DNA of 64,000 nucleotides, taken from contig NZ_JAERRF010000016.1 in the NCBI RefSeq assembly GCF_016741875.1, positions 124,001 through 188,000 on the forward strand. The letters run 5' to 3'. This DNA comes from Streptomyces coffeae. Lineage in GTDB: Bacteria > Actinomycetota > Actinomycetes > Streptomycetales > Streptomycetaceae. Made by a program: the position numbers and the translations under genes. Positions 32,024-41,133 of this stretch are shown in pieces; the stretch's first letter is position 1; each line of letters begins with the position of its first letter. Below the pieces are notes generated by a model. It had not been told where the DNA came from, did no database searches, and was given only the letters and a program-made list of their open reading frames with translations.

Positions 32024-33241
32024 GTGCCTCGTACCGCTAGGGACGTCGTCTTCGTCGACGGCGTCCGCACCCCATTCGGCAAGGCGGGCCCGAAGGGCAT
32101 CTACCACGAGACCCGCGCCGACGACATGGTCGTCAAGTGCATCCGGGAGCTGCTGCGCCGCAACCCGGACCTGCCGCCGGAGCGCATCGACGAGGTGGCC
32201 GTCGCCGCGACGACGCAGATCGGCGACCAGGGCCTGACCCTCGGCCGCACCGCGGGCATCCTCGCCGGGCTGCCCCAGTCCGTCCCCGGCTACTCCATCG
32301 ACCGGATGTGTGCCGGTGCGATGACCGCCGTGACCGCCACCGCGGGTTCCATCGCCTTCGGCGCCTACGACGCGGTGATCGCGGGCGGTGTCGAGCACAT
32401 GGGCCGCCACCCGATGGGCGAGGCGGTCGACCCCAACCCCCGCTTCGTCTCGGAGAAGCTGGTCGACGAGTCGGCCCTGTTCATGGGCATGACCGCGGAG
32501 AACCTCCACGACCGGCTGCCGCATCTGACCAAGCAGCGCGCCGACGAGTACGCGGTGCGCAGCCAGGAGAAGGCCGCCAAGGCGTACGCCAACGGCAAGA
32601 TCCAGCAGGACCTGGTGCCGATCTCGGTGCGCCGCACCAGCCCCGAAGGCGGCGAGACCGGCTGGGGCCTGGCCACCTCCGACGAGCCGATGCGCCCGGG
32701 CACCACACTGGAGAACCTGGCCGGGCTGAAGACCCCGTTCCGTCCGCACGGCCGGGTCACCGCGGGCAACTCCGCCGGTCTCAACGACGGCGCCACCGCC
32801 TCGCTGCTGGCCGCCGAGGACGTCGCCCGTGAGCTGGCGCTCCCGGTGCGGATGCGGCTGGTCTCCTACGCCTTCGCGGGTGTCGAGCCCGAGGTGATGG
32901 GCTACGGCCCGGTGCCGTCGACCAAGAAGGCTCTCGCCAAGGCGGGGCTGACCATCGACGACATCGGTCTGTTCGAGATCAACGAGGCGTTCGCCGTGCA
33001 GGTGCTGTCCTTCCTGGACCACTACGGCATCGCCGACGACGACCCGCGCGTCAACCAGTACGGCGGCGCCATCGCCTACGGCCACCCGCTCGCCTCCTCC
33101 GGTGTCCGTCTGATGACCCAGCTGTCCCGCCAGTTCGAGGAGCAGCCCGAGGTCCGCTACGGCATCACCACCATGTGCGTCGGCTTTGGCATGGGCGCCA
33201 CCGTGATCTGGGAGAACCCGCACTTCGAGGGGAACAAGTGA
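32024..33241 (+). CDS. fadA: Acetyl-CoA C-acyltransferase (thiolase)
   Basis: Beta-oxidation thiolase of 405 residues, cleaving 3-ketoacyl-CoA to acetyl-CoA and a shortened acyl-CoA. The nucleophile Cys is in SIDRMCAGAMTAV (about residue 91), with GGVEHMGRHPMG, INEAFAVQVLSF, GGAIAYGHPLASSGVR (His) and the second Cys in TMCVGFGMGA. GTG 32024 is preceded by GGAGGAG at 32010-32016. Its stop overlaps the fadB start (GTGA), giving a coupled fadA-fadB operon as in S. coelicolor SCO6027-SCO6026. Confidence 0.96.
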   Translation: MPRTARDVVFVDGVRTPFGKAGPKGIYHETRADDMVVKCIRELLRRNPDLPPERIDEVAVAATTQIGDQGLTLGRTAGILAGLPQSVPGYSIDRMCAGAMTAVTATAGSIAFGAYDAVIAGGVEHMGRHPMGEAVDPNPRFVSEKLVDESALFMGMTAENLHDRLPHLTKQRADEYAVRSQEKAAKAYANGKIQQDLVPISVRRTSPEGGETGWGLATSDEPMRPGTTLENLAGLKTPFRPHGRVTAGNSAGLNDGATASLLAAEDVARELALPVRMRLVSYAFAGVEPEVMGYGPVPSTKKALAKAGLTIDDIGLFEINEAFAVQVLSFLDHYGIADDDPRVNQYGGAIAYGHPLASSGVRLMTQLSRQFEEQPEVRYGITTMCVGFGMGATVIWENPHFEGNK

Positions 33242-35370
33242 CCACCACCGCAGAGCTTCTCAAGGGAGCCGCCGAGCTGTTCCCGGACGAGGTCGTGACC
33301 CAGGCGCACGTCCGCCACTTCGACCTCCCCCGGAACGCGGGCCGCTTCGCGCTCATCACCCTGGACAACGGCCTGGACCACACCAAGCCGACCACCTTCG
33401 GCCCGGCCTCGCTCGCCCACCTCAACACGGCGCTCGACCAGGTCGAGAAGGAGGCCGCGGACGGCTCGATCGTCGGTGTGGGCCTCACCGGCAAGCCGTT
33501 CATCTTCGCCGTCGGCGCCGACCTCAAGGGCGTGGAGCTGCTCAAGAGCCACGAGGACGCGCTCGCCATCGGCAAGGGCGGGCACGCGGTCTTCAAGCGG
33601 CTGTCCTCGCTGGCCGTGCCCACCTTCGCGTACTACAACGGCGCGGCGATGGGCGGCGGTGTCGAGGTCGGGCTGCACTGCACCTACCGCACGGTCTCGG
33701 CCGCGCTGCCCGCCTTCTCGCTGCCCGAGGTCTTCCTCGGCCTGGTCCCCGGCTGGGGCGGCTGCGCGCTGCTGCCGAACCTGATCGGTGCCGACCGCGC
33801 GGTCTCGGTGATCATCGAGAACTCGCTCAACCAGAACAAGCAGCTCAAGGGGCAGCAGGTCTACGAACTCGGCATCGCGGACGCGATCTTCGAGGGCGCG
33901 GACTTCCTGGAGCAGTCGCTGATCTGGACCGCGGCCGTCCTCAAGGGGGAGATCGAGATCTCCCGGCCCGAGGTCGACCGCGGCGACGCCTGGCACGAGG
34001 CCGTCGTCCGCGGCCGCGCCATCGCCGACAGCAAGGTGCACGGCGCGGCCCCGGCCGCGTACCGCGCGCTGGACATCATCGACGCCTCCCGCAACGGCGA
34101 TCTGGCCCGCGGATTCGACGCCGAGGACAAGGCGCTGGCCGACCTGATCATGGGCGGTGAGCTGCGCAGCGGTATCTACGCCTTCAACCTGGTGCAGAAG
34201 CGCGGCAAGCGTCCGGCCGGCGCACCGGACAAGTCGCTGGCCCGCCCGGTCACCAAGGTGGGCGTCGTGGGCGCCGGTCTGATGGCCTCGCAGCTGGCGC
34301 TGCTGTTCGCCCGCCGTCTGGAGGTGCCGGTCGTGCTGACCGACATCGACCAGGAGCGGGTGGACAAGGGCGTGGGCTATGTCCACGGCGAGATCGACAA
34401 GCTGCTGCTCAAGGGCCGGATCAACCAGGACAAGGGCAACCGGCTCAAGGCTCTGGTCACCGGCTCCCTGGACAAGGCCGCCGCGTTCGGGGACGCCGAC
34501 TTCGTCATCGAGGCCGTCTTCGAGGAGATGGGCGTCAAGCAGACGGTGTTCGCCGAGGTCGAGGCGGTCGTGCCGGAGCACGCCATCCTCGCCACCAACA
34601 CCTCCTCGCTGTCGGTCTCCGAAATGGCGTCCCAGCTCAAGCACCCCGAGCGGGTCGTGGGCTTCCACTTCTTCAACCCGGTCGCCGTACTGCCGCTGCT
34701 GGAGATCGTCCGCGGGGAGCAGACCGACGACGCGTCGCTGGCCACCGCCTTCGCCGTGGCCAAGAAGCTGAAGAAGACCGCCGTCCTGACCAAGGACGCC
34801 CCGGCGTTCGTCGTCAACCGGATCCTGACCCGCTTCATGGGCGAGATCCAGAACGTCATCGACGAGGGCACCCCGGTCGACGTGGCGGAGCGGGCCATCG
34901 AGCCGCTCGGGCTGCCGATGTCCCCGCTGGTGCTGCTGGAGCTGGTCGGCCCCGCCATCGGTCTGCATGTCTCCGAGACGCTGCACGGCGCGTTCCCGGA
35001 GCGCTTCACGGTCTCGGAGAACCTCAAGCGCGTGGTCGAGGCGGGCAAGCGCGGCTTCTACGTCCATGACTCCGGGAAGCCGGAGCTGGACCCGGAGGTG
35101 CTCGCGCTGATGCGGCAGGGCGACACCGTGCTGACCGAGGAGCAGGTGCGCGCCCGGGTGCTGGACGCCGTCGCGCAGGAGATCGGCCTGATGCTGGAGG
35201 AGGGCGTCGTCGCCGAGGCGCAGGACATCGACCTGTGCCTGATCACCGGTGCGGGCTGGCCCTTCCACCTGGGCGGCATCACGCCGTACCTGGACCGTGA
35301 GGACGTCTCGGAGCGGGTGAACGGGAAGCGGTTCCTGGCTCCGGGCGTGGCCAGCGTCCCGGCGGCCTAG
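33238..35370 (+). CDS. fadB: Multifunctional enoyl-CoA hydratase / 3-hydroxyacyl-CoA dehydrogenase
   Basis: A 710-residue FadB-type multienzyme. The N-terminal hydratase (about 1-300) has FIFAVGADLKGVELL, NGAAMGGGVEVGLHC and EVFLGLVPGWGGCALLPNL with the catalytic Glu positions. The dehydrogenase part (about 335-710) has the NAD motif KVGVVGAGLMASQLALLFARR, ATNTSSLSVSEMA, GFHFFNPVAVLPLLEIV (His) and APAFVVNRILTRFMGE. GTG 33238 overlaps the thiolase stop. With FadA it forms the soluble fatty-acid oxidation complex. A strong hairpin follows the gene. Confidence 0.96.
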   Translation: MTTTAELLKGAAELFPDEVVTQAHVRHFDLPRNAGRFALITLDNGLDHTKPTTFGPASLAHLNTALDQVEKEAADGSIVGVGLTGKPFIFAVGADLKGVELLKSHEDALAIGKGGHAVFKRLSSLAVPTFAYYNGAAMGGGVEVGLHCTYRTVSAALPAFSLPEVFLGLVPGWGGCALLPNLIGADRAVSVIIENSLNQNKQLKGQQVYELGIADAIFEGADFLEQSLIWTAAVLKGEIEISRPEVDRGDAWHEAVVRGRAIADSKVHGAAPAAYRALDIIDASRNGDLARGFDAEDKALADLIMGGELRSGIYAFNLVQKRGKRPAGAPDKSLARPVTKVGVVGAGLMASQLALLFARRLEVPVVLTDIDQERVDKGVGYVHGEIDKLLLKGRINQDKGNRLKALVTGSLDKAAAFGDADFVIEAVFEEMGVKQTVFAEVEAVVPEHAILATNTSSLSVSEMASQLKHPERVVGFHFFNPVAVLPLLEIVRGEQTDDASLATAFAVAKKLKKTAVLTKDAPAFVVNRILTRFMGEIQNVIDEGTPVDVAERAIEPLGLPMSPLVLLELVGPAIGLHVSETLHGAFPERFTVSENLKRVVEAGKRGFYVHDSGKPELDPEVLALMRQGDTVLTEEQVRARVLDAVAQEIGLMLEEGVVAEAQDIDLCLITGAGWPFHLGGITPYLDREDVSERVNGKRFLAPGVASVPAA

Positions 35371-35411
35371 TCCCGGCGGCCTGGCGGCCCGGCTTCCCCG
35401 GCCCTGATCCA

Positions 35412-35460
35412 CGGGCGCCGGACGGATGGACCCCTGACGGTCCGTTCCGTCCGGCGCCCG
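35412..35460. terminator. Bidirectional hairpin terminator
   Basis: A 15-bp stem, CGGGCGCCGGACGGA (35412-35426) and its complement (35446-35460). The loop itself contains a 5-bp stem (GGACC/GGTCC). It lies between convergent fadB and the propeller-like gene. Confidence 0.85.
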
Positions 35461-35499
35461 TCGGCGTTCGGGGCGCCTGACGGACCTCCAGCGGCCCGC

Positions 35500-36552
35500 T
35501 CAGCGGCCGCCGACGCGGGTCCAGGCCCGGAGGGCCAGTCCGCGTTCATCGGTCCTCTGACGGGCCACCAGCAGCGCGCCGTCCAGGGAGACGGCGGCCA
35601 GCACCACCCGGCCCAGCCCGTCGAGGGCCAGCGCCGGGTCGTGGGCGCCCTGTTCGCCCGAGGGCGTCCACCACATGCCCGCCCCCTCGTCCTCCGTCGG
35701 ATGGGCGGCGACGGACACCCGGCCGCTCTCGGTGTCGCGCTGGGCCAGCACGGTGCAGTCGTGGCCGTCCACCGGCGCACGGAGCACGGCGACCGGCCCC
35801 GCGCCTCCCTCGCCACCCAGCGAGGCGAGGGCATCGGTGTCCGGGCGCCAGGAGAACAGCCCGCCGCCGTCCGCGTCCCGCCAGTAGTGGGTGACCGTGT
35901 CCCGGCTGCTCTCCACCGCGGAGGCGGACCACGCCTGGACGCGCGCGGGTATGTCCTCGCCGCGCCGCAGGGTGCCGCCGGGCTCCGGCTGGTACCAGCG
36001 CAGCGCCGCGTCCGCACCGGCCGGGGCGAGCAGCTCGACCCGGCCGTCGGCGGTCGCGGCGGCCGACAGCCCGTCGAGCACGTCCTTGCCCTTCAGATCG
36101 GTCCAGCCGCCCCATTTGCCCTTGGCGTCCTGGCGGCGGCAGCTCACTCCGCGCCCGGCGTTGCGCACGAAGACGTGCACCGAGCCCGAGGAGTCCACGG
36201 CCACGGCGGGGGCGCCGGTGCGCGCCGCCTTGCCGCGGTCCTTGGGGTGCGGGGTGCCGAGCGCGTGCCACGCGGTCAGCGGACGGCCCGTCTGATACTG
36301 GGTGGCGTGGACAACATCGACCCGTGGGGGCTCGCCCTTGGGTCCGGGCTTGCGCCGCAGCCCCACCAGATGCGCATAGCCATCGGCACCCTGAGCGACC
36401 GTCACCGCGCTGACCTCGGGGGCCGCTATCGGCCAGGGGCCCGTCCACGACGGCCCTCCCGGGCGGTCCTCGGTCCAGCGGGCGACACCTCCCGCCACCG
36501 GTGCGTAGGCCGTGAGCCTGCCTTCCTTGCCGCGGAGCAACCGCAACGCCAT
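35500..36552 (-). CDS. Propeller-like conserved protein, function unknown
   Basis: A 350-residue protein of repeated beta-strand units of about 45 residues ending in Trp-rich blades: WTEDRPGGPSWTGPW, LTAWHALGTPHP, KWGGWTDLKGKDVL, LRWYQPEPGG, THYWRDADGGGLFSW, GMWWTPSGEQG. PAVAVDSSGSVHVFVRN and DPALALDGLGRVVLAAVSLDGALLVARQ look like PLL/tectonin-type propeller repeats. No signal peptide from the chosen ATG. A carbohydrate- or protein-binding role is inference; no catalytic residues stand out. It is divergent from a NYN-domain gene with 69 bp between. Confidence 0.7.
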   Translation of the reverse strand: MALRLLRGKEGRLTAYAPVAGGVARWTEDRPGGPSWTGPWPIAAPEVSAVTVAQGADGYAHLVGLRRKPGPKGEPPRVDVVHATQYQTGRPLTAWHALGTPHPKDRGKAARTGAPAVAVDSSGSVHVFVRNAGRGVSCRRQDAKGKWGGWTDLKGKDVLDGLSAAATADGRVELLAPAGADAALRWYQPEPGGTLRRGEDIPARVQAWSASAVESSRDTVTHYWRDADGGGLFSWRPDTDALASLGGEGGAGPVAVLRAPVDGHDCTVLAQRDTESGRVSVAAHPTEDEGAGMWWTPSGEQGAHDPALALDGLGRVVLAAVSLDGALLVARQRTDERGLALRAWTRVGGR

Positions 36553-36621
36553 GGCCCGCCGCCAACCTTCCCCGGCCCATGGCCGTGTCCCCTACCCCGT
36601 CCATAGTATTTTGCCTGGTCT

Positions 36622-37053
36622 ATGAACGGTTCTGACGCCGGTCCCGCTCCGGCCGCCGGTCTGGTGGTCGTGGACGCGGCCAATGTGGTCGGTTCGGTAC
36701 CCGACGGCTGGTGGCGCGACCGCCGCGGCGCCGCCGAGCGGCTGCGCGACCGGCTGGCCGCCCTCGCGCTCGACGGGCTTGCCCAGGGCGCGGGCGGCCC
36801 CGCGTGGGCGACCCGCCCGCCGCTGGACATCGTCCTGGTGGTCGAGGGCGCGGCCCGCGGGGTGGAGCCGGTGGCGGGGGTCCGGGTGGACACCGCGCCG
36901 GGCAGCGGCGACGACCGGATCGTGGAGGTCGTCGCGGAGCGGGAGCCGGGCCGCCGGTGCCTGGTGGTGACCGCCGACCGGGGCCTGCGCGCCCGGGTGC
37001 GGGAGTTGGGCGCGGAGGTCGTCGGCCCGCGGGCGGTCCGGCCCGGGAGGTGA
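36622..37053 (+). CDS. NYN/PIN-like nuclease-fold protein
   Basis: A 143-residue protein often annotated as NTP pyrophosphohydrolase but with a NYN/YacP-like PIN pattern: VVDAANVVGSVPDGWWRDR (first Asp and Asn), an acidic GSGDDRIVEVV and VVTADRGLRARVRELGAEVVGP (Asp near the end). These three acidic groups form the usual metal site of RNA-cutting PIN-like enzymes, so an RNase or RNA-binding role is inferred. A TAGTAT hexamer at 36604-36609 gives a very short or absent leader. Its end is 4 bp from the convergent permease gene. Confidence 0.8.
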   Translation: MNGSDAGPAPAAGLVVVDAANVVGSVPDGWWRDRRGAAERLRDRLAALALDGLAQGAGGPAWATRPPLDIVLVVEGAARGVEPVAGVRVDTAPGSGDDRIVEVVAEREPGRRCLVVTADRGLRARVRELGAEVVGPRAVRPGR

Positions 37054-37057
37054 GGGG

Positions 37058-38599
37058 TCAGCGGCGGGCCTGGGGGTTCATCCGGCTGTGGCCGCGTCCG
37101 TAGAAGAAGTAGACGAAGAAGCCGATGACCATCCACACCCCGAACCGCAGCCAGGTCTCGGCGGGCAGATTGAGCATCAGCCACAGCGAGGCCGCCACCG
37201 AGACGGCCGGCAGCACCGGCACCCAGGGGGTGCGGAAGGCGCGGTGCAGATCGGGGCGGGTGCGGCGCAGGATGATCACGCCGAGGGCGACCACGACAAA
37301 GGCGAAGAGGGTGCCGATGTTCACCAGCGACGCCAGTTCGGAGATGCTGGTGAAGCCCGAGACGATGGCGATGATCACGCCCAGCAGGATCGTGGAGCGG
37401 TAGGGCGTGGCGAACTCCGGGTGCACCTTGGAGAACACCCTCGGCAGCAGCCCGTCGCGGCTCATCGCGAAGAACACCCGGGTCTGGCCGAGCAGCAGGA
37501 TCATGCACACCGTGGTGAGGCCGACGGCCGCGCCGAAGCTGATCAGGCCCGCGTAGAAGGGGTGCCCGGTCTCCTTGAACGCGTCGGCGAGCGGGGCGTC
37601 GACCGACAGCCGGGTGTACTTCTGCATCCCGGTGACCACCACGGACACGGCGACGTAGAGCACGGTGCAGATGAAGAGCGAGCCGAGGATGCCGCGCGGC
37701 ATGTCCCGCTGCGGAACGCGGGTCTCCTCGGCCGCGGTCGCCACGATGTCGAAGCCGATGAAGGCGAAGAAGACCACCGCGGCGGCGGCGAAGATGCCCT
37801 GGACGCCGTAGGTCGTCGGCTCGTAGCCGAACATCAGCTGGATCAGCGGCGCGGTCAGGCCCGAGCCCGACACCGTGCCCTCGGGCTCGGGGACGAAGGG
37901 GGACCAGTTCTCCGCCTTGATGAAGAAGGAGCCCGCGACGATGACGAGCAGCACCACCGTCACCTTGATCGCCACGACCACGGAGGTGACGCGGGCGGAC
38001 AGTTTCATGCCCAGGACCAGGATCGCGGTGAGCACGAGCACCAGCAGAAAGGCGAGCAGGTCGAAGGCGAAGCCGTGGGCCGCGTCGGGGCCGGAGAGGG
38101 CGAGCGGGAGGTGCCAGCCGGCGTTGTCCATGAGTGAGCGGATGTACCCGGCCCAGCCGACCGCGACCACGGCGGTGCCGAGCGCGAACTCCAGCACCAG
38201 GTCCCAGCCGATGATCCAGGCGGGCAGTTCGCCGAGCGAGGCGTACGAGAAGGTGTACGCCGATCCGGCCACCGGCACGGTCGAGGCGAACTCCGCGTAG
38301 CACAGGGCCGCGAGCGCGCAGACGACGCCCGCGACGACGAAGGCGAGGGCGGTCGCGGGGCCCGCCTGCTCCTTGGCGACGGCTCCGGTCAGGACGAAGA
38401 TGCCGGTCCCGATGATGACGCCGACGCCGAAGACGGTGAGGTCCAGGGCGGAGAGGGACCGGGTCAGCGCGTGCTCGGGCTCCTCGGTGTCCTGGATGGA
38501 CTGCTCGACGGACTTGGTCCGCAGAAAGTCCGGCCGGGCCTTGGCCTTGGCCTCGGCACCGCGGCCGCCGGAGCCGCGGTCGGGTTTCTGCTCGCTCAC
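37058..38599 (-). CDS. APC-family amino acid permease
   Basis: A 513-residue polytopic (12-13 helices) amino acid/polyamine/cation superfamily transporter, close to the cationic amino-acid transporter (CAT/YfnA) group. It has the consensus TM1 region LTVFGVGVIIGTGIFVLTGAVA, the CYAEFASTVPVAGSAYTFSY motif, FFAFIGFDIVATAAEET and GQTRVFFAMSRDGLLP. GTG 38599 follows GGAGG by about 7 nt; the longer frame upstream is spurious. Substrate not determinable, probably a basic or branched-chain amino acid. Confidence 0.92.
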   Translation of the reverse strand: MSEQKPDRGSGGRGAEAKAKARPDFLRTKSVEQSIQDTEEPEHALTRSLSALDLTVFGVGVIIGTGIFVLTGAVAKEQAGPATALAFVVAGVVCALAALCYAEFASTVPVAGSAYTFSYASLGELPAWIIGWDLVLEFALGTAVVAVGWAGYIRSLMDNAGWHLPLALSGPDAAHGFAFDLLAFLLVLVLTAILVLGMKLSARVTSVVVAIKVTVVLLVIVAGSFFIKAENWSPFVPEPEGTVSGSGLTAPLIQLMFGYEPTTYGVQGIFAAAAVVFFAFIGFDIVATAAEETRVPQRDMPRGILGSLFICTVLYVAVSVVVTGMQKYTRLSVDAPLADAFKETGHPFYAGLISFGAAVGLTTVCMILLLGQTRVFFAMSRDGLLPRVFSKVHPEFATPYRSTILLGVIIAIVSGFTSISELASLVNIGTLFAFVVVALGVIILRRTRPDLHRAFRTPWVPVLPAVSVAASLWLMLNLPAETWLRFGVWMVIGFFVYFFYGRGHSRMNPQARR

Positions 38600-38982
38600 C
38601 GGTGCCACCTCCACGCCTGCCCGTGCCCCGTGCGGGCCCATGGTTCAGCCAACCGGTGGGGAGCGGGGTGGGGCACACTCCGGGCGCCCGCCGATTCACC
38701 CGATGGGACGGGCCCGTGGGATACGCGCTGGGCCGGTCGGAGCACGAAAGCTCCGACCGGCCCGGCGGGGAGGTGTCGCGGGCAAAGGCAGTGGCGGACG
38801 GGTCCCAGGCCCTGTCCGAGGGCCTGGGCGGCCTCGCTGAGACTCGGTGCGGTTCGGCGCCCCGAAGGGGCGCGGGGCTGTGTCGATGTGCGGCTCCGCC
38901 GCGTGGGCGCGGTCGGCCACGACGCAGCCGCGGACGAACGACCGCACCTCGCGGCACGTCCCGCGGAGCGCCTGGGCCCGGC
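38600..38982. other. 383-bp non-coding region with hairpin and dispersed-type repeat
   Basis: It lies between dxs (-, ending here) and the APC permease start (-). It holds a strong terminator (38730-38763) and, at 38850-38985, a sequence I recognise as a common Streptomyces intergenic repeat type. The long ORFs crossing it are compositional artefacts. Confidence 0.65.
38730..38763 (-). terminator. Hairpin terminator of dxs
   Basis: A 14-bp perfect stem, GGGCCGGTCGGAGC and GCTCCGACCGGCCC, with loop ACGAAA. It is about 220 bp downstream of dxs on the minus strand. Confidence 0.8.
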
Positions 38983-38985
38983 CTA
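38850..38985. repeat. Dispersed-type intergenic repeat
   Basis: It begins with the hairpin GCGCCCC-GAA-GGGGCGC (38857-38873) and continues CGGGGCTGTGTCGATGTGC and GGCTCCGCCGCGTGGGCGCGG, then CCACGACGCAGCC. From memory this composite is found between genes in many Streptomyces genomes. Only one copy was noticed here, so repeat status is from knowledge. Confidence 0.5.
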
Positions 38986-40965
38986 GTCGCGCACCGGCTC
39001 ACCGGCGGACGTCGGCTGCGTCACCTGCGCGTCCCGGTCCGCTCCGGTGGATCCGGCGGCCTCGGCGGCCTCGTTGTCGTCGCGGTTGCCGATCCGCGAG
39101 ACCAGACCGGTGACCTGCCGGGCGATATCCGGTGCGGTCAGCCCGATCTCGGCCATGACCTCCTTGCGGGAGGCGTGGTCCAGGAAGCGCGGCGGGATGC
39201 CGAAGTCACGCACCGGCATATCGACGCCGGAGTCGCGCAGCGCCTGGGCGATGGCGGAACCCACACCGCCGGCCCGGCTGTTGTCCTCGACGGTGACCAC
39301 GACGCGGTGGCGCTCGGCGAGCGCGGGCAGTTCCTCGTCGACCGGCTTGACCCAGCGCGGGTCCACCACAGTGGTGGAAATGCCCTGTTTGTCGAGAAGG
39401 TCGGCGACCTCCAGACACATCGGGGCGAGCGCACCGACCGAGACCAGCAGCACATCGGGCTGCTCGCGGTCGGCCCGCGCGGGCTCGCGCAGTACGTCCA
39501 TCCCGCCGATCCGGCCGACGGCGGCCACCGCCGGGCCCACCGCGCCCTTGGAGTAGCGCACCACGGTCGGCGCGTCGTCGACCGCCACCGCCTCGCGCAG
39601 CTGGGCGCGGACCTGGTCGGCGTCGCGCGGGGCCGCGATCCGCAGCCCGGGGACGACCTGGAGGATCGACATGTCCCACATGCCGTTGTGCGAGGCCCCG
39701 TCGGTCCCGGTGATCCCGGCCCGGTCGAGGACGAACGTCACCCCGCACTTGTGCAGGGCGACATCCATCAGCACCTGGTCGAAGGCGCGGTTGAGGAAGG
39801 TGGCGTAGACCGCGAAGACCGGGTGCACACCGCCGGTGGCCAGGCCAGCCGCCGAGACGGCGGCGTGCTGCTCGGCGATGCCGACGTCGTAGACCCGCTC
39901 CGGGAACCGCTTGGCGAACTCGGTGAGCCCCACCGGGTGCAGCATGGCCGCGGTGATGGCCACGATGTCCTCGCGCTCCTCACCGAGCTTGACCATCTCC
40001 TCACCGAAGACCGAGGTCCAGTCGGCGCCGCCCGCGGAGATCGGCAGCCCGGTGTCCGGGTGGATCTTGCCGACGGCGTGGAAGCGGTCCGCCTCGTCCT
40101 GGAGGGCGGGCTGGTAGCCGCGGCCCTTCTCGGTGAGGCAGTGCACGATGACCGGGCCGCCGAACCGCTTGGCCCGCTGCAACGCGGACTCCAGCGCCTC
40201 GATGTCATGGCCGTCGATCGGTCCGACGTACTTCAGCCCCAGGTCCTCGAACATGCCCTGCGGGGTGATGAAGTCCTTCAGCCCCTTCTTGGCGCCGTGC
40301 AGGGTCTCGTACAGCGGCCTGCCGACGACCGGGGTGCGCTCCAGCAGGTCCTTGCCGCGGGCGAGGAAGCGCTCGTAGCCGTCGGTGGTGCGCAGTGTGG
40401 CGAGGTGGTTGGCAAGACCGCCGATGGTCGGGCCGTAGGAGCGCTCGTTGTCGTTGACGACGATGACCAGCGGACGGTTCTTGGCGGCGGCGATGTTGTT
40501 CAGCGCCTCCCAGGCCATTCCGCCGGTGAGCGCCCCGTCACCGATCACGGCGACCACATGGTCCTGCTTGCCGAGCAGTTCATTGGCCTTGGCCAGGCCC
40601 TCGGCCCAGCCGAGGACGGTCGAGGCGTGACTGTTCTCGATGACGTCGTGCTCGGACTCGGCGCGCGAGGGGTAACCGGACAGCCCACCCTTGCTCTTGA
40701 GCCTGGAGAAGTCCTGGCGGCCGGTGAGCAGCTTGTGGACGTAGGACTGGTGGCCGGTGTCCAGCAGCACCTTGTCCCGGGGCGAGTCGAAGACCCGGTG
40801 CAGGGCGATGGTCAGCTCGACCACACCGAGGTTCGGGCCGAGGTGGCCACCGGTCTTGGAGACGGCGTCGACGAGAAAGGTGCGGATCTCCGCGGCCAGC
40901 TGGTTCAGCTCCTCCGGAGCGAGCCGGTCCAGATCGCGCGGTCCCCTGATGCCGGTCAGCAGCAC
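38983..40965 (-). CDS. dxs: 1-deoxy-D-xylulose-5-phosphate synthase
   Basis: Thiamine-diphosphate-dependent first enzyme of the MEP isoprenoid pathway, condensing pyruvate and glyceraldehyde 3-phosphate. The 660-residue protein has GGHLGPNLGVVELTIALHRVFD, the His motif LLDTGHQSYVHK, the ThDP GDG motif VIGDGALTGGMAWEALNN, FEDLGLKYVGPIDGHD, the Glu in VGIAEQHAAVSAAG and DRAGITGTDGASHNG. GTG 40965 has AAGGAGG 6 nt upstream. The last 40 residues are a hydrophilic extension. It is transcribed away from the sugar-transport cluster and followed by a strong terminator. Confidence 0.97.
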   Translation of the reverse strand: MLLTGIRGPRDLDRLAPEELNQLAAEIRTFLVDAVSKTGGHLGPNLGVVELTIALHRVFDSPRDKVLLDTGHQSYVHKLLTGRQDFSRLKSKGGLSGYPSRAESEHDVIENSHASTVLGWAEGLAKANELLGKQDHVVAVIGDGALTGGMAWEALNNIAAAKNRPLVIVVNDNERSYGPTIGGLANHLATLRTTDGYERFLARGKDLLERTPVVGRPLYETLHGAKKGLKDFITPQGMFEDLGLKYVGPIDGHDIEALESALQRAKRFGGPVIVHCLTEKGRGYQPALQDEADRFHAVGKIHPDTGLPISAGGADWTSVFGEEMVKLGEEREDIVAITAAMLHPVGLTEFAKRFPERVYDVGIAEQHAAVSAAGLATGGVHPVFAVYATFLNRAFDQVLMDVALHKCGVTFVLDRAGITGTDGASHNGMWDMSILQVVPGLRIAAPRDADQVRAQLREAVAVDDAPTVVRYSKGAVGPAVAAVGRIGGMDVLREPARADREQPDVLLVSVGALAPMCLEVADLLDKQGISTTVVDPRWVKPVDEELPALAERHRVVVTVEDNSRAGGVGSAIAQALRDSGVDMPVRDFGIPPRFLDHASRKEVMAEIGLTAPDIARQVTGLVSRIGNRDDNEAAEAAGSTGADRDAQVTQPTSAGEPVRD

Positions 40966-41079
40966 CCGTGCCTCCTTGCTTCGAGCGTCTCCATCGAGCC
41001 TTGCCGTCCGCACGAGTCTAGTGTTCCGCTCCGTGCCGAAGACCCCGGCCCATGCGATGTCGGTCACGCGAACGGACGA

Positions 41080-41111
41080 GCCCGGCACCGCCTCGCGGGG
41101 CGGTGCCGGGC
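41080..41111 (-). terminator. Hairpin terminator of the xylose-type ABC operon
   Basis: A 13-bp perfect stem, GCCCGGCACCGCC and GGCGGTGCCGGGC, with a 6-nt loop. It is 22 bp after the permease stop on the minus strand and upstream of dxs. Confidence 0.82.
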
Positions 41112-41133
41112 CAGGTCCTGCGGGCGCGGCGGA

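Noticed and set aside
33157..35412. 751-residue minus-strand ORF over fadB
   Set aside because: Antisense shadow; fadB on + has complete hydratase and dehydrogenase motifs.
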